Shown: positions 1 to 7,378 of the stretch, piece by piece
Position numbering within the stretch: position 1 is the stretch's first letter
How the letters are laid out: each line of letters opens with the position of its first letter
Origin: a virus
Direction: 5' to 3' (one strand)
IMG/VR virus record: IMGVR_UViG_3300025880_000039
Coordinates: 1 to 36,103 of that record
DNA length: 36,103 bases
Made by a program: the position numbers and the translations under genes
Notes under the pieces: generated by a model
Told to the model about the DNA's origin: nothing
Database searches by the model: none
The model's input: only the letters and a program-made list of their open reading frames with translations

Positions 1-262
1 CCGCATTGGCGCTGGGGATCAAGTTATGAGCGTGACTGAGCTTCTGCCGGATGAAAAGTCGCAAGGTGACGTAAATGCCGTCTTTAAGACGCGCTTTTAT
101 CCAAATGGCACTGAGCGGTCATACGGGCCTTATTCCATGAGCAACCCGACATCTGTGCGGTTTACCGGGCGTCAAGTGCGTATGCGCGTTGAGGGTCAGC
201 GCTTGTCTGACTGGCGCGTTGGTATTAATCGGCTTGAAGCTGTTGGCGGTGGCCGTCGATGA
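1..262 (+). CDS. Tail nozzle protein, 3' fragment (allele A)
   Basis: This is the C-terminal end of the protein encoded in full at 33651-35132; the upstream part lies outside the window. All visible residues are identical to that copy although 8 bases differ, so purifying selection acts on it. The family looks like the beta-rich tail tube or nozzle proteins of short-tailed phages (P22 gp10-like role), which close the tail distally and hold fibres. The stop overlaps the ATG of the fibre gene at 259, indicating translational coupling. The nozzle function is inferred from position and from the full-length copy. Confidence 0.75.
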   Translation, partial: RIGAGDQVMSVTELLPDEKSQGDVNAVFKTRFYPNGTERSYGPYSMSNPTSVRFTGRQVRMRVEGQRLSDWRVGINRLEAVGGGRR

Positions 263-921
263 CGCAGCAGAACCGTCCACCAGAGCCGCGAGACAAGGAC
301 TGGCAGACGTGGGGTCGGCGCATGATGTCGTACCTCTCGCAAACCCGTTCTGCGCTGGTTCAACAGACTGGCAGTGAAAGCGCAGCCGATGACGGCACGT
401 TGATGTGGGACAGGGAAAACTTGTATCCGGTTGTAAGTAAAAACGGCGAGTGGGTTCAGGTTGTGCTGGAGGACGGCCACGCTGACTTCATTCTAACGTC
501 TGATGTTACGCCAGCCGCCGCAAACACAGCTTACAAAATTACATATGACGCTCCTGTAGGTAATGACGGCATTACGCAAGGCACTCCCGCATCTCGCATT
601 GTTTTTGAGGAGGCTGGCCAGTACGTCATATCGTTTTCCGCGCAAATATCATCGACATCTGCCAGCACGGTTCACTTTTACTTTTGGCCCAGCATTAACG
701 GCACAGACGTGTCTGACAGCGCGATGACAACGGCGCTGCACCAAAACAACGCCACGCTGGTTACGTCGCGCACGCAGATATTTACCGTTGCAGCAAATGA
801 CTATTTTGAGGTCAACTATATGATTGACAGCACGTCGGGCTTTTTAAACTACACCGCAGCGTCCTCTCCGGTTCCAGCAATCCCCTCGTCAACTTTAGCA
901 ATAACGAGGTTGCATGGATAA
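259..921 (+). CDS. Tail fibre / receptor-binding protein (allele A)
   Basis: This 220-residue protein directly follows the nozzle gene with an ATGA overlap. Residues 1-75 are nearly identical to the protein at 35129-35788 and probably form the virion anchor. Residues about 76-220 are only loosely similar to that copy. The distal part has the pattern FEEAGxYxxSFSAQ, then alternating hydrophobic strands and a conserved LAITRLHG-like end, which suggests a C1q/TNF-like jelly-roll head such as many phage fibre tips carry. The gene probably encodes the host-contact tip. Conserved anchor with variable head is the usual signature of receptor specificity change. The fold assignment is inference. Confidence 0.75.
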   Translation: MTQQNRPPEPRDKDWQTWGRRMMSYLSQTRSALVQQTGSESAADDGTLMWDRENLYPVVSKNGEWVQVVLEDGHADFILTSDVTPAAANTAYKITYDAPVGNDGITQGTPASRIVFEEAGQYVISFSAQISSTSASTVHFYFWPSINGTDVSDSAMTTALHQNNATLVTSRTQIFTVAANDYFEVNYMIDSTSGFLNYTAASSPVPAIPSSTLAITRLHG

Positions 922-1276
922 CGAGCTTGAAAGATGTCGGCCTTGGATCGAAGCTGCTTTGGGCTATTCTGGAGGCACTCATGACTTCATTGACGTGGCC
1001 GAGGGCATCTACAAAGGTACGATGCAGTTGTGGCCAACGCCAAAGGGGTGCATAGTAACTGAAATCGTGGTATATCCGCGAAAGAAAGTTTTAAACGTGT
1101 TCCTCGGCGGCGGTGAATTGGAGCAAATTTTGGATATGCACAACGATGTGATAGAGTGGGCAAAAGCGCAAGGATGCGCGGCCCTAACCATGACTGGTCG
1201 CTTTGGCTGGAAAAAACCATTGGCGAAGCACGGTTGGAAGCCACTGCACACGTCCTATGTTAAGGAGTTTGAATAA
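914..1276 (+). CDS. T7 gp13-like internal virion protein, GNAT-like (allele A)
   Basis: A 120-residue protein with the motif pattern of the gp13-like family of short-tailed phages: QLWPTPKGCIVTEIV, a VYPRKKxL strand, GGGELEQIL, a WAKAQGC helix and GRFGWKKPLxKxGW near the end. The layout resembles a small GNAT acetyltransferase fold. In T7 the equivalent protein is needed for internal core assembly. Its ATG lies inside the fibre gene's last codons. The first 35 residues differ from the copy at 35785, whereas the rest is almost identical at the base level. It is followed without a gap by the first large ejection protein. Enzymatic activity is not demonstrated by the sequence. Confidence 0.65.
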   Translation: MDNELERCRPWIEAALGYSGGTHDFIDVAEGIYKGTMQLWPTPKGCIVTEIVVYPRKKVLNVFLGGGELEQILDMHNDVIEWAKAQGCAALTMTGRFGWKKPLAKHGWKPLHTSYVKEFE

Positions 1277-2718
1277 TGTCAAAAGGTGGATCAACCTCTT
1301 CAACAGTTGAAGTCCCAGAGTACATTGAGAAAGCGGCGCGGCGCAATCTGACCGAAGCTGATAAAATCAGAAGGTTGGGATTTATCCCTGAGTATGGCCC
1401 AACCGTTGCTGCGTTTACTCCTATGCAGGAAGCTGCGTTTCAAGGCACGGCACAAGCAGCTGGCGCTTTTGGCCTGCCCGGTGGTGGAATGTCAATGCAA
1501 GATATTTCTGGTGGTATGCCAGCGCCAACGACATACGCAGGCGGTGTGCGTGGCTATTCTGCTCTGCCAATATATGAGCAAGCCCTTGAGGCTTTTGGGC
1601 AAGCTCGCCCCGGACAAAAGAGATATGCAGAAAGTTTCTTTATTGACCCAGTTACAGGCCTTCCCGGCTCAAACATGCAAGCTCCAGTTGATTACACCGT
1701 AGCGTCCACTCCGGGTGATTTGGGTGGGATTAGCGCTGGTGGTGGAGACGACCCTTATTTTCCACCTGTCACTCCACCTGTCACTCCACCTGTCACTCCA
1801 CCTGTCACTCCACCTGTTGTTACACCGGTTGTTACACCGGTTGCTCCCGGCCCGGTTTACGGAGGAGTGCCTACATCACCTACCGAAGGCGCTGTTTTCA
1901 CGTCAACTGATTTTAGCGGCGAAGAAACGCCTTATACAATAGTAACCCCCACAGATGTACGTCCGCCGGGATATGTTGACAATACGCCCTCAACTTTCCC
2001 AGAGGTGCGTGAGTACTATGATTCGAGTCCACTGAACCCTTCGGCCCCAGCTGTATTAAAGTTTGACGATGGCACGTCAGTTGACTTGGGCTATGACCTT
2101 GGCCCGTCCGTTGCAGGCGGCCGAGGAACAATTGTGCCGGGTCAAACTACAGACATAGGTCTATTCACTGGCGGCGGCGCTGACGGAGTTGGCAACTTTG
2201 GCCAAGTGGGCGACTTCTTCGGAGGCATTGGTGACGCGCTCGGCATTACAGATTACAGCGGAACTGGCGGGGGCCTTCTTGGCGGATTGAACGTAACGGG
2301 TCCACCAGTGGAAAATAAAGTTACCTCATACTCCCACGCAACGGACAATGACAGACCTGCTGGGCCGGGCGACACTGGCTACGAGCAAGCGCAACTTTTG
2401 GACAGTCTTCAGAGCGGTGAAACCGGGATTATATACAAAGACGACCGTCGAGAAGTTTATTTAGATGGGGTTTTAATCGGCAAACCCAAGCGCGCCGATG
2501 AGGCAAGAGAAATGCTGGCCAAGGCGAAAGAGGAAAAAGCAGCGGCTTCCCAGCCTTTGCAGCCCTCCAGCCCTCAACCGCCTCCCCCGCCTCCCCTGCC
2601 TCCCTCGCTTCCCTCGCCTCCCCGGCAGCCTACCTCTACAGGCATGGAAGTAAGAGCGCTATCGAATGGCACTGAATACTATGTTGACGCCGCAGGCAAC
2701 TTCGCAGGTTTGAAATGA
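1276..2718 (+). CDS. Ejection / internal virion protein, proline-rich
   Basis: A 480-residue protein starting MSKGGSTSSTVEVPEYIEKA, an opening I recognise from virion proteins of marine short-tailed phages located between gp13-like and other core proteins. Residues about 25-60 (YGPTVAAFTPMQEAAF) also fit that family. Two proline-rich linkers stand out: residues about 163-190 built from TPPV units encoded by a 12-base tandem repeat, and residues about 430-460 with long proline runs. The middle is Gly/Ser/Thr-rich and low in complexity. The ATG overlaps the previous stop (TAATG). A structural or ejection role is inferred from neighbours; no enzyme motif was seen. Confidence 0.6.
   Translation: MSKGGSTSSTVEVPEYIEKAARRNLTEADKIRRLGFIPEYGPTVAAFTPMQEAAFQGTAQAAGAFGLPGGGMSMQDISGGMPAPTTYAGGVRGYSALPIYEQALEAFGQARPGQKRYAESFFIDPVTGLPGSNMQAPVDYTVASTPGDLGGISAGGGDDPYFPPVTPPVTPPVTPPVTPPVVTPVVTPVAPGPVYGGVPTSPTEGAVFTSTDFSGEETPYTIVTPTDVRPPGYVDNTPSTFPEVREYYDSSPLNPSAPAVLKFDDGTSVDLGYDLGPSVAGGRGTIVPGQTTDIGLFTGGGADGVGNFGQVGDFFGGIGDALGITDYSGTGGGLLGGLNVTGPPVENKVTSYSHATDNDRPAGPGDTGYEQAQLLDSLQSGETGIIYKDDRREVYLDGVLIGKPKRADEAREMLAKAKEEKAAASQPLQPSSPQPPPPPPLPPSLPSPPRQPTSTGMEVRALSNGTEYYVDAAGNFAGLK
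1762..1845 (+). repeat. 12-base tandem repeat encoding TPPV units
   Basis: CCACCTGTCACT occurs four times perfectly at 1762-1809, then as a degenerate fifth unit, followed by two ACACCGGTTGYT units to 1845. The array keeps the reading frame and encodes a Pro-Val-Thr linker. Copy number may vary by slippage in steps of four residues. Confidence 0.95.
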
Positions 2719-2763
2719 TTATGACACATGAGTTAAGAGCTAAAATAAGGAAAGGCGTGTAAA

Positions 2764-3615
2764 ATGGCAGGCGGAACAGGAATGCCTACAAGCGCACTAG
2801 GCGCAGCAGCAGGCGCAGCATTAGGTGGTAGTGGAACACCCGTTACGACAGAGGCTATGCCCGCAGGCGGCAAAGGCGGCATAAGCAATGTCCAGCCAGC
2901 AGCTGCCCCAACGGTCCAGCCAGCTCAAGCAGTCGCGCAACCTGCGGCTACTTACCAGCCAGCTGTAATGCCTCAACAGCAGGGCTTTAACGTAAACCAA
3001 GCATCCGCAAGCGCATTGCAAGGCGCGCTTGGCTCAACACAGAAAGCCATGCAAGACCCGCTAAATGTCGGAGCGTACGCAAACCCGTACACCAGCGCAG
3101 TCATTGACCGCACTCAGCAAGACATTGAGCGGCAACGTCAGATGGCAATGAACACGCTTGGCGCGCAGGCAACTGCGGCCAACGCATTCGGCGGGTCTCG
3201 CCAAGGTGTTGCTGAAGGCGTTATGGCTGGCGAATATGGCCGCATGGCTGGAGACATGGCGGCGCAGCAGCGTCAGCAAAACTACAGCCAAGCGTTGCAG
3301 GCTGCGATGTCTGACCGTCAGGCTCGCCTTGCCGCTGCGTCTCAAATGGGTCAACTCGGCCAGCAGGCGTTTGGCACAAGCCAAGCAATCCAGCAGCAGC
3401 AAGCCCAGCAGGGTCTGTTGCAGCAAGGCATCCAGCAAGCACTTATCGACGCGGCGAGACAGCAATACGCTGGATATACTGGTGCGCCAGCTCAATCCCT
3501 TCAAGCACCGCTGGCTGCGCTTGGGATTGCGCAGCAAGGTGGGGCATCAACAACGACGAAAAGCGCAAACCCCGGCTTGTTTAGCTACCTTCAGATACCG
3601 GGGTTATTTATGTAA
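2764..3615 (+). CDS. Internal virion / ejection protein, Ala/Gln-rich
   Basis: A 283-residue protein with an Ala/Gly-rich N-terminus (residues 1-75) and a Gln/Ala-rich helical C-terminal region (residues about 115-240) with long heptad-like helices. The segment NPYTSAVIDRTQQDIERQR followed by AFGGSRQGVAEG is a pattern I know from internal virion proteins of marine short-tailed phages in this position, comparable in place to T7 gp14. A purine-rich site (GAAAGG) lies about 8-13 bases before the ATG. It is followed by an overlapping ATG (TAATG) for the next gene. The role is inferred from context and composition. Confidence 0.6.
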   Translation: MAGGTGMPTSALGAAAGAALGGSGTPVTTEAMPAGGKGGISNVQPAAAPTVQPAQAVAQPAATYQPAVMPQQQGFNVNQASASALQGALGSTQKAMQDPLNVGAYANPYTSAVIDRTQQDIERQRQMAMNTLGAQATAANAFGGSRQGVAEGVMAGEYGRMAGDMAAQQRQQNYSQALQAAMSDRQARLAAASQMGQLGQQAFGTSQAIQQQQAQQGLLQQGIQQALIDAARQQYAGYTGAPAQSLQAPLAALGIAQQGGASTTTKSANPGLFSYLQIPGLFM

Positions 3616-5315
3616 TGCCACAAGGTTTCATCCCACTATCAAAGCAAATGGACTTTCTCTGGAATGAAGTGCAGGGAAAGGAAAAATCTGGCTTCGGCAA
3701 GTTCCTTACAGCCAATGCGTCTTCGCCAGAAGACTACGCAACCTTGTGGGATAAATACTATGAGCGTTCCGGCGGTGCTGGCGATGAAAAGGCTCGCAAC
3801 TACGCAAGCAGCGTTTACGCAGCAATGGCCGATGGCACATCCAACGAGGCTTTAATATCGCCAAACGCCAAGTTCGCCTACGGATACTTGACGCAGAAGG
3901 GCTTAACTCCGCAGCAAGCCGCCGGCATCACTGGCCGCCTGATGGCTGAGAGTTATGAGGATATGAACCCAGACGCACGCAACACTCTTGCCGGCGGTCA
4001 AGGCACATATGGCGTTGCGCAGTGGCGTGGTTCTCGCTTGCAGGATTTGGCCGACTTCACTGGCGTTGACATTGGCGACATAACATCACTGCCCGCGACC
4101 AAACCCGGCGGCGGTTTACTTACAAGCAATCAAGGGGGTCAAGACATGGCCATTTCTAATAAGCCTCCATATATGATGGGCGGCGAGCAAACTTACAATG
4201 CACCCAACATGCGTCAACCAGCGGCACAGCAAGCTCAGCAGGGCGGGATGCGTGGGCTTCTGTCAACGCTGAAAGATGCGGCAACGGCTGTTGACCCCAA
4301 TACTGGGCTGACAGGTTATCAGCGGTTTGCCCGTGCGCTTGATCCACTGATTATGCCGGAGATGCGCGCTGGCGCAGCGATTGAAAAGCAGGGTGCAGCT
4401 AGGGTTGCGGCAGACCGGAGAAATAAGACCGCAGACTATTTAGAGAAAATATCACCAGACGCAGCGGCTCTTTTGCGTGAGGGCTTCTTGTCTCCATCTG
4501 ACGCGCTTAGAATATCAAGCGACAACAGAATGAAGGCAATGGCCAAGTCTGCTGGTGATGCGTTTCGGGCTGGGAATATGCAGGAGGCAATGGCTATATT
4601 AACTGAAATGTCGCCTACTGCGATGGGGCAGCAAATTGCGGCGCAAGCAATGAAGCCACCAAGCGAAGTTATGGGTGGGGGCAAATACACAGTCACTTAT
4701 CCAGAAGGCAGGTCTGGCGAGCCAGTGATAACGGTGAACGAGGATGTTGTCGCGGCAGAGCAGCGCATTCGCCAAGCTGAGCTTGAGCAACAGCGCGCTG
4801 CTGCTGGATTGCCAAGCGACGCTCGCAAAGCCGAAGAAGCAGATTTTGAGGCAATATCGTCGTTAGATAATATTATTCAGGACATTGGCGGGATTGTTGA
4901 TGACTTTGGATACAACGCCGAAACTGGCGAATTTACTGGCCCCCTAAATATAGGCTTGGGCGGGTTTATAGAAGGAGCATTTGGCTCAATTGGCGTTGGA
5001 GGCAAGGGCGCAGTTGAGACCGCAAAAGCGCGAGAGGAATTTGATAGGTTCAAGACTAGGCTAATTGCAGAAAGTTTGAGATTGAACGCTGGTGTGCAGA
5101 CAGATGGCGACGCGAAGCGAGCCGCCGCGGAGCTTGGAGATGCTAAGACCGAGGCCACTGCATACGCTGCAATTCAAGAGCTTTTGAAAATAAATCAGCG
5201 GGCAAGGTCAGCAAGGGAGGCAGCCATCATTCGCCGAAGAGAGAGATTTAAGGTTTCGGGGGTAGATGTACCCGAGCCAGCGGCGGCTCCAGACCTTGGT
5301 TGGAGGGTTAAATAA
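3615..5315 (+). CDS. Ejection protein with tail-lysozyme-like domain, halves swapped
   Basis: A 566-residue virion protein predicted to open the peptidoglycan during DNA entry. Residues 86-150 match the start of the Phage_lysozyme2 type: AYGYLTQKGLTPQQAAG, ITGRLMAES with a candidate catalytic Glu112, then GTYGVAQW and RxxDLxxF. Unusually, residues 8-75 look like the end of the same domain type (MDFLWNEV, a helix, YYERSGGAGD, then Ala-rich helix) and come first, so the domain appears circularly permuted. The rest (about 200-566) is helical, with a Gln-rich linker near 205-215 and a coiled-coil-like segment near 380-410. It sits between two other ejection proteins with TAATG overlaps. Domain family recognition is from memory of motifs. 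Confidence 0.65.
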   Translation: MPQGFIPLSKQMDFLWNEVQGKEKSGFGKFLTANASSPEDYATLWDKYYERSGGAGDEKARNYASSVYAAMADGTSNEALISPNAKFAYGYLTQKGLTPQQAAGITGRLMAESYEDMNPDARNTLAGGQGTYGVAQWRGSRLQDLADFTGVDIGDITSLPATKPGGGLLTSNQGGQDMAISNKPPYMMGGEQTYNAPNMRQPAAQQAQQGGMRGLLSTLKDAATAVDPNTGLTGYQRFARALDPLIMPEMRAGAAIEKQGAARVAADRRNKTADYLEKISPDAAALLREGFLSPSDALRISSDNRMKAMAKSAGDAFRAGNMQEAMAILTEMSPTAMGQQIAAQAMKPPSEVMGGGKYTVTYPEGRSGEPVITVNEDVVAAEQRIRQAELEQQRAAAGLPSDARKAEEADFEAISSLDNIIQDIGGIVDDFGYNAETGEFTGPLNIGLGGFIEGAFGSIGVGGKGAVETAKAREEFDRFKTRLIAESLRLNAGVQTDGDAKRAAAELGDAKTEATAYAAIQELLKINQRARSAREAAIIRRRERFKVSGVDVPEPAAAPDLGWRVK

Positions 5316-7366
5316 TGTTTATTGAAATTGACGGAATTGGCGACGTTGAAGTTGACGATGAATTTGCAAATTTAACGCCCGCTGAGCAAAACGCTTTTGT
5401 TGAGCGTATTAGGAGTCAGGTTGAGGCCGGGTCCGTGTCAAGTGACGCGCCCGCTGAAGCCCAGCCAGCGGAGAAACAAAGGCTACGATCCATAGCTCAA
5501 GGTGTAACGCTTGGTTTCGCTGATGAGCTTGAGGCCGCAATTCGCAACCCGCTTTCGGCTTTAGGGTCAGCGTTAGGTCTTTCGGAGGGTCAGGACTACA
5601 AAGAGCGGTTAGACATTGTTCGCAAGAAGCTAGAAAGCTATCGCACAGAAAACCCTCTGGAAGCGATGGCTTACGAAATGGGAGGTGCGGTACTTCCAGC
5701 CGTTGCCGGTGGCGTACTGACAGCTGGCACTGGCACAGCCGCCGTTGGCGCTTCCACGGCAGCCAGACTTGCGCCAACCCTCGCACGCGCCGCAAAGGTG
5801 GGAGCGGTTGAGGGTGGCATTGCAGGCTTTGGCGCGGGTGAGGGAGGCTTTACTGAGCGGGCAAAAACTGCTGCCACTGGCGCAGCACTTGGCGGAACGC
5901 TCGGCGCCGCTGTTCCGGTCGCTGGCCAGAAGGTTGGTCAAGTTGGCCGAAGGGCCATGGACGCACTTGGCGTTGGTGGTGAAAAGCGCGCACAAACCTT
6001 TTCTCAGCGCAAAATGCTTGAGGCTCTTGAGCGTGAAGGTATGACGCCAAGGGATGCGATGCGCCGACTTGATGAGGCTCGCAGGCTTGGAGTTGAGGAT
6101 ATTACACCAGCTGATTTGGGCGAAAATTTACGCGGAGCGGCTTGGCGCGCTCAGGCCACTCCGAGTGCTGGTCGGCAAGGTGTTCTTGAGCAATTTGCCG
6201 AGCGTCAGGCTGGTCAGGCGGAGCAAATATCTTCACGCGCTTCAGAAATGGCTGGAGTCCAAGGCGACACTGGCTTGGCGTATCTTGACGATCTTGCGCA
6301 AAAAGTTGAGGCAGAGGCTAGGCCCGCTTACCGTGCGGCTTATGAGGTTGAACTGAACGCAGCTCCATTTCAAGGTATGGCCAAAAGTAAAGTCGTAAAG
6401 GACGCATACAATAAAGCGGTTGAGCTTGCAGATATTGACCCGGACATTGACATCTCATCTATGCCAAAAGACTTGAGCAAATTCTTTGACGAGCAGATGG
6501 TTCCCGGCCAGCGTGTTTTTATGCCAACAGAGGTGGCGCACAATATAAAAAAGGGACTTGATGTATTAATTGATTCCGAGACCGACGCGCTTACTGGAAA
6601 AGTAACACAGCGTGGGCGCGCATTGACTAAATTGAAAAACTCTTGGAACGCAGAGATTGTTAATCAAAACGACGCATACAAAGTGGCAAATGCACAATTT
6701 GCAGACAAGGCCAAAATGAAGCGTGCCTATGACATTGGTTTTGACTTCAACAAAACTCCAGAGGAACGCCTTGCCAAGTCAGTTGGCGCAATGACCAAAG
6801 CTGAAAAGCAATCACTCCGCGTCGGCTTGATAAGCCAAGTTGAGGAGCTGGCGTCTAAAACTGGAGACGCAACAGACTTTGTTAAGACAATTTTCGGCAC
6901 TCCTCGCCGACGCGCGGCACTTCGGCTAGCCTTTGATGACGCCAAGCAGTTTGATCGTTTTGAGCGGATGATGAAAATACAGGCCGACAAAATGAGAACG
7001 CAGCGCAAGGTATTTGGCGGTTCTGACACGGCTGAAAGGCTAATGCAGGGGGGAGATGCTGAAATTGACGCAAGCTCAGTTTTCGGCGTTGGGTCACAGC
7101 TTGGCATGGGGAATATTCCCGGCGCAGCAATGGCCGCAGGCTCTCAAATTGCTTCCAGAATGCAGGGCATGAACGAGAAGAGCGCTCAGGCAATGTCGCG
7201 GATGCTGTTTGAGCCTGATGCTGCGAAGCAAAGGCAGATGCTTGGTGGATTGCTTGGTCAACAAGAGATAGATGAGGCTATGCGGCGGCGAATGATCCAG
7301 CGTCCAGAGTTTTACTCTGGAATGATTGGCGGCATGAGCGGGCTTCTCGCTGGTGGTAGTGAATAA
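5315..7366 (+). CDS. Large ejection / internal virion protein
   Basis: A 683-residue protein, the largest of the ejection block. The N-terminus (residues 1-35) is a small acidic domain, MFIEIDGIGDVEVDDEF, seen in this class of virion proteins. Residues about 125-205 are very rich in Gly, Ala and Val with small amphipathic stretches, plausible for insertion into or passage through membranes. The remainder is charged and helical, with Arg-rich heptads at 230-330 and 500-560. The C-terminus again has Gly/Met-rich hydrophobic patches. It would correspond in place to T7 gp15/gp16. No catalytic motif was recognised. It starts on the previous stop (TAATG) and is followed by the portal gene. Confidence 0.6.
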   Translation: MFIEIDGIGDVEVDDEFANLTPAEQNAFVERIRSQVEAGSVSSDAPAEAQPAEKQRLRSIAQGVTLGFADELEAAIRNPLSALGSALGLSEGQDYKERLDIVRKKLESYRTENPLEAMAYEMGGAVLPAVAGGVLTAGTGTAAVGASTAARLAPTLARAAKVGAVEGGIAGFGAGEGGFTERAKTAATGAALGGTLGAAVPVAGQKVGQVGRRAMDALGVGGEKRAQTFSQRKMLEALEREGMTPRDAMRRLDEARRLGVEDITPADLGENLRGAAWRAQATPSAGRQGVLEQFAERQAGQAEQISSRASEMAGVQGDTGLAYLDDLAQKVEAEARPAYRAAYEVELNAAPFQGMAKSKVVKDAYNKAVELADIDPDIDISSMPKDLSKFFDEQMVPGQRVFMPTEVAHNIKKGLDVLIDSETDALTGKVTQRGRALTKLKNSWNAEIVNQNDAYKVANAQFADKAKMKRAYDIGFDFNKTPEERLAKSVGAMTKAEKQSLRVGLISQVEELASKTGDATDFVKTIFGTPRRRAALRLAFDDAKQFDRFERMMKIQADKMRTQRKVFGGSDTAERLMQGGDAEIDASSVFGVGSQLGMGNIPGAAMAAGSQIASRMQGMNEKSAQAMSRMLFEPDAAKQRQMLGGLLGQQEIDEAMRRRMIQRPEFYSGMIGGMSGLLAGGSE

Positions 7367-7378
7367 AGGACACGGCAC

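Larger units (their letters stand above)
1..1232. repeat. Left copy of divergent terminal redundancy
   Basis: This end aligns with 34871-36103. Bases 1-262 differ from the right copy at only 8 positions, all silent. Bases about 263-480 differ at roughly 18 sites. Bases about 480-1015 are strongly diverged. Bases about 1015-1232 are again almost identical, with one substitution seen. The order of genes (nozzle end, fibre, gp13-like) is the same in both copies. The pattern fits a circularly permuted genome assembled from two strain variants. Confidence 0.9.

Noticed and set aside
1-1232. Prophage attachment sites or inverted terminal repeats
   Set aside because: The copies are direct, over 1.2 kb, coding and internally diverged, and no integrase was found.
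1762-1845. CRISPR-like array
   Set aside because: Units are 12 bases without spacers and translate in frame as a Pro-rich linker.
2719-2763. Possible promoter in the gap before the Ala/Gln-rich ejection gene
   Set aside because: No convincing -35/-10 pair; the gap mostly holds the ribosome site.
5409-5995. Several minus-strand frames opposite the large ejection protein
   Set aside because: They are by-products of Gly/Ala-rich codons, with implausible composition and no start signals.
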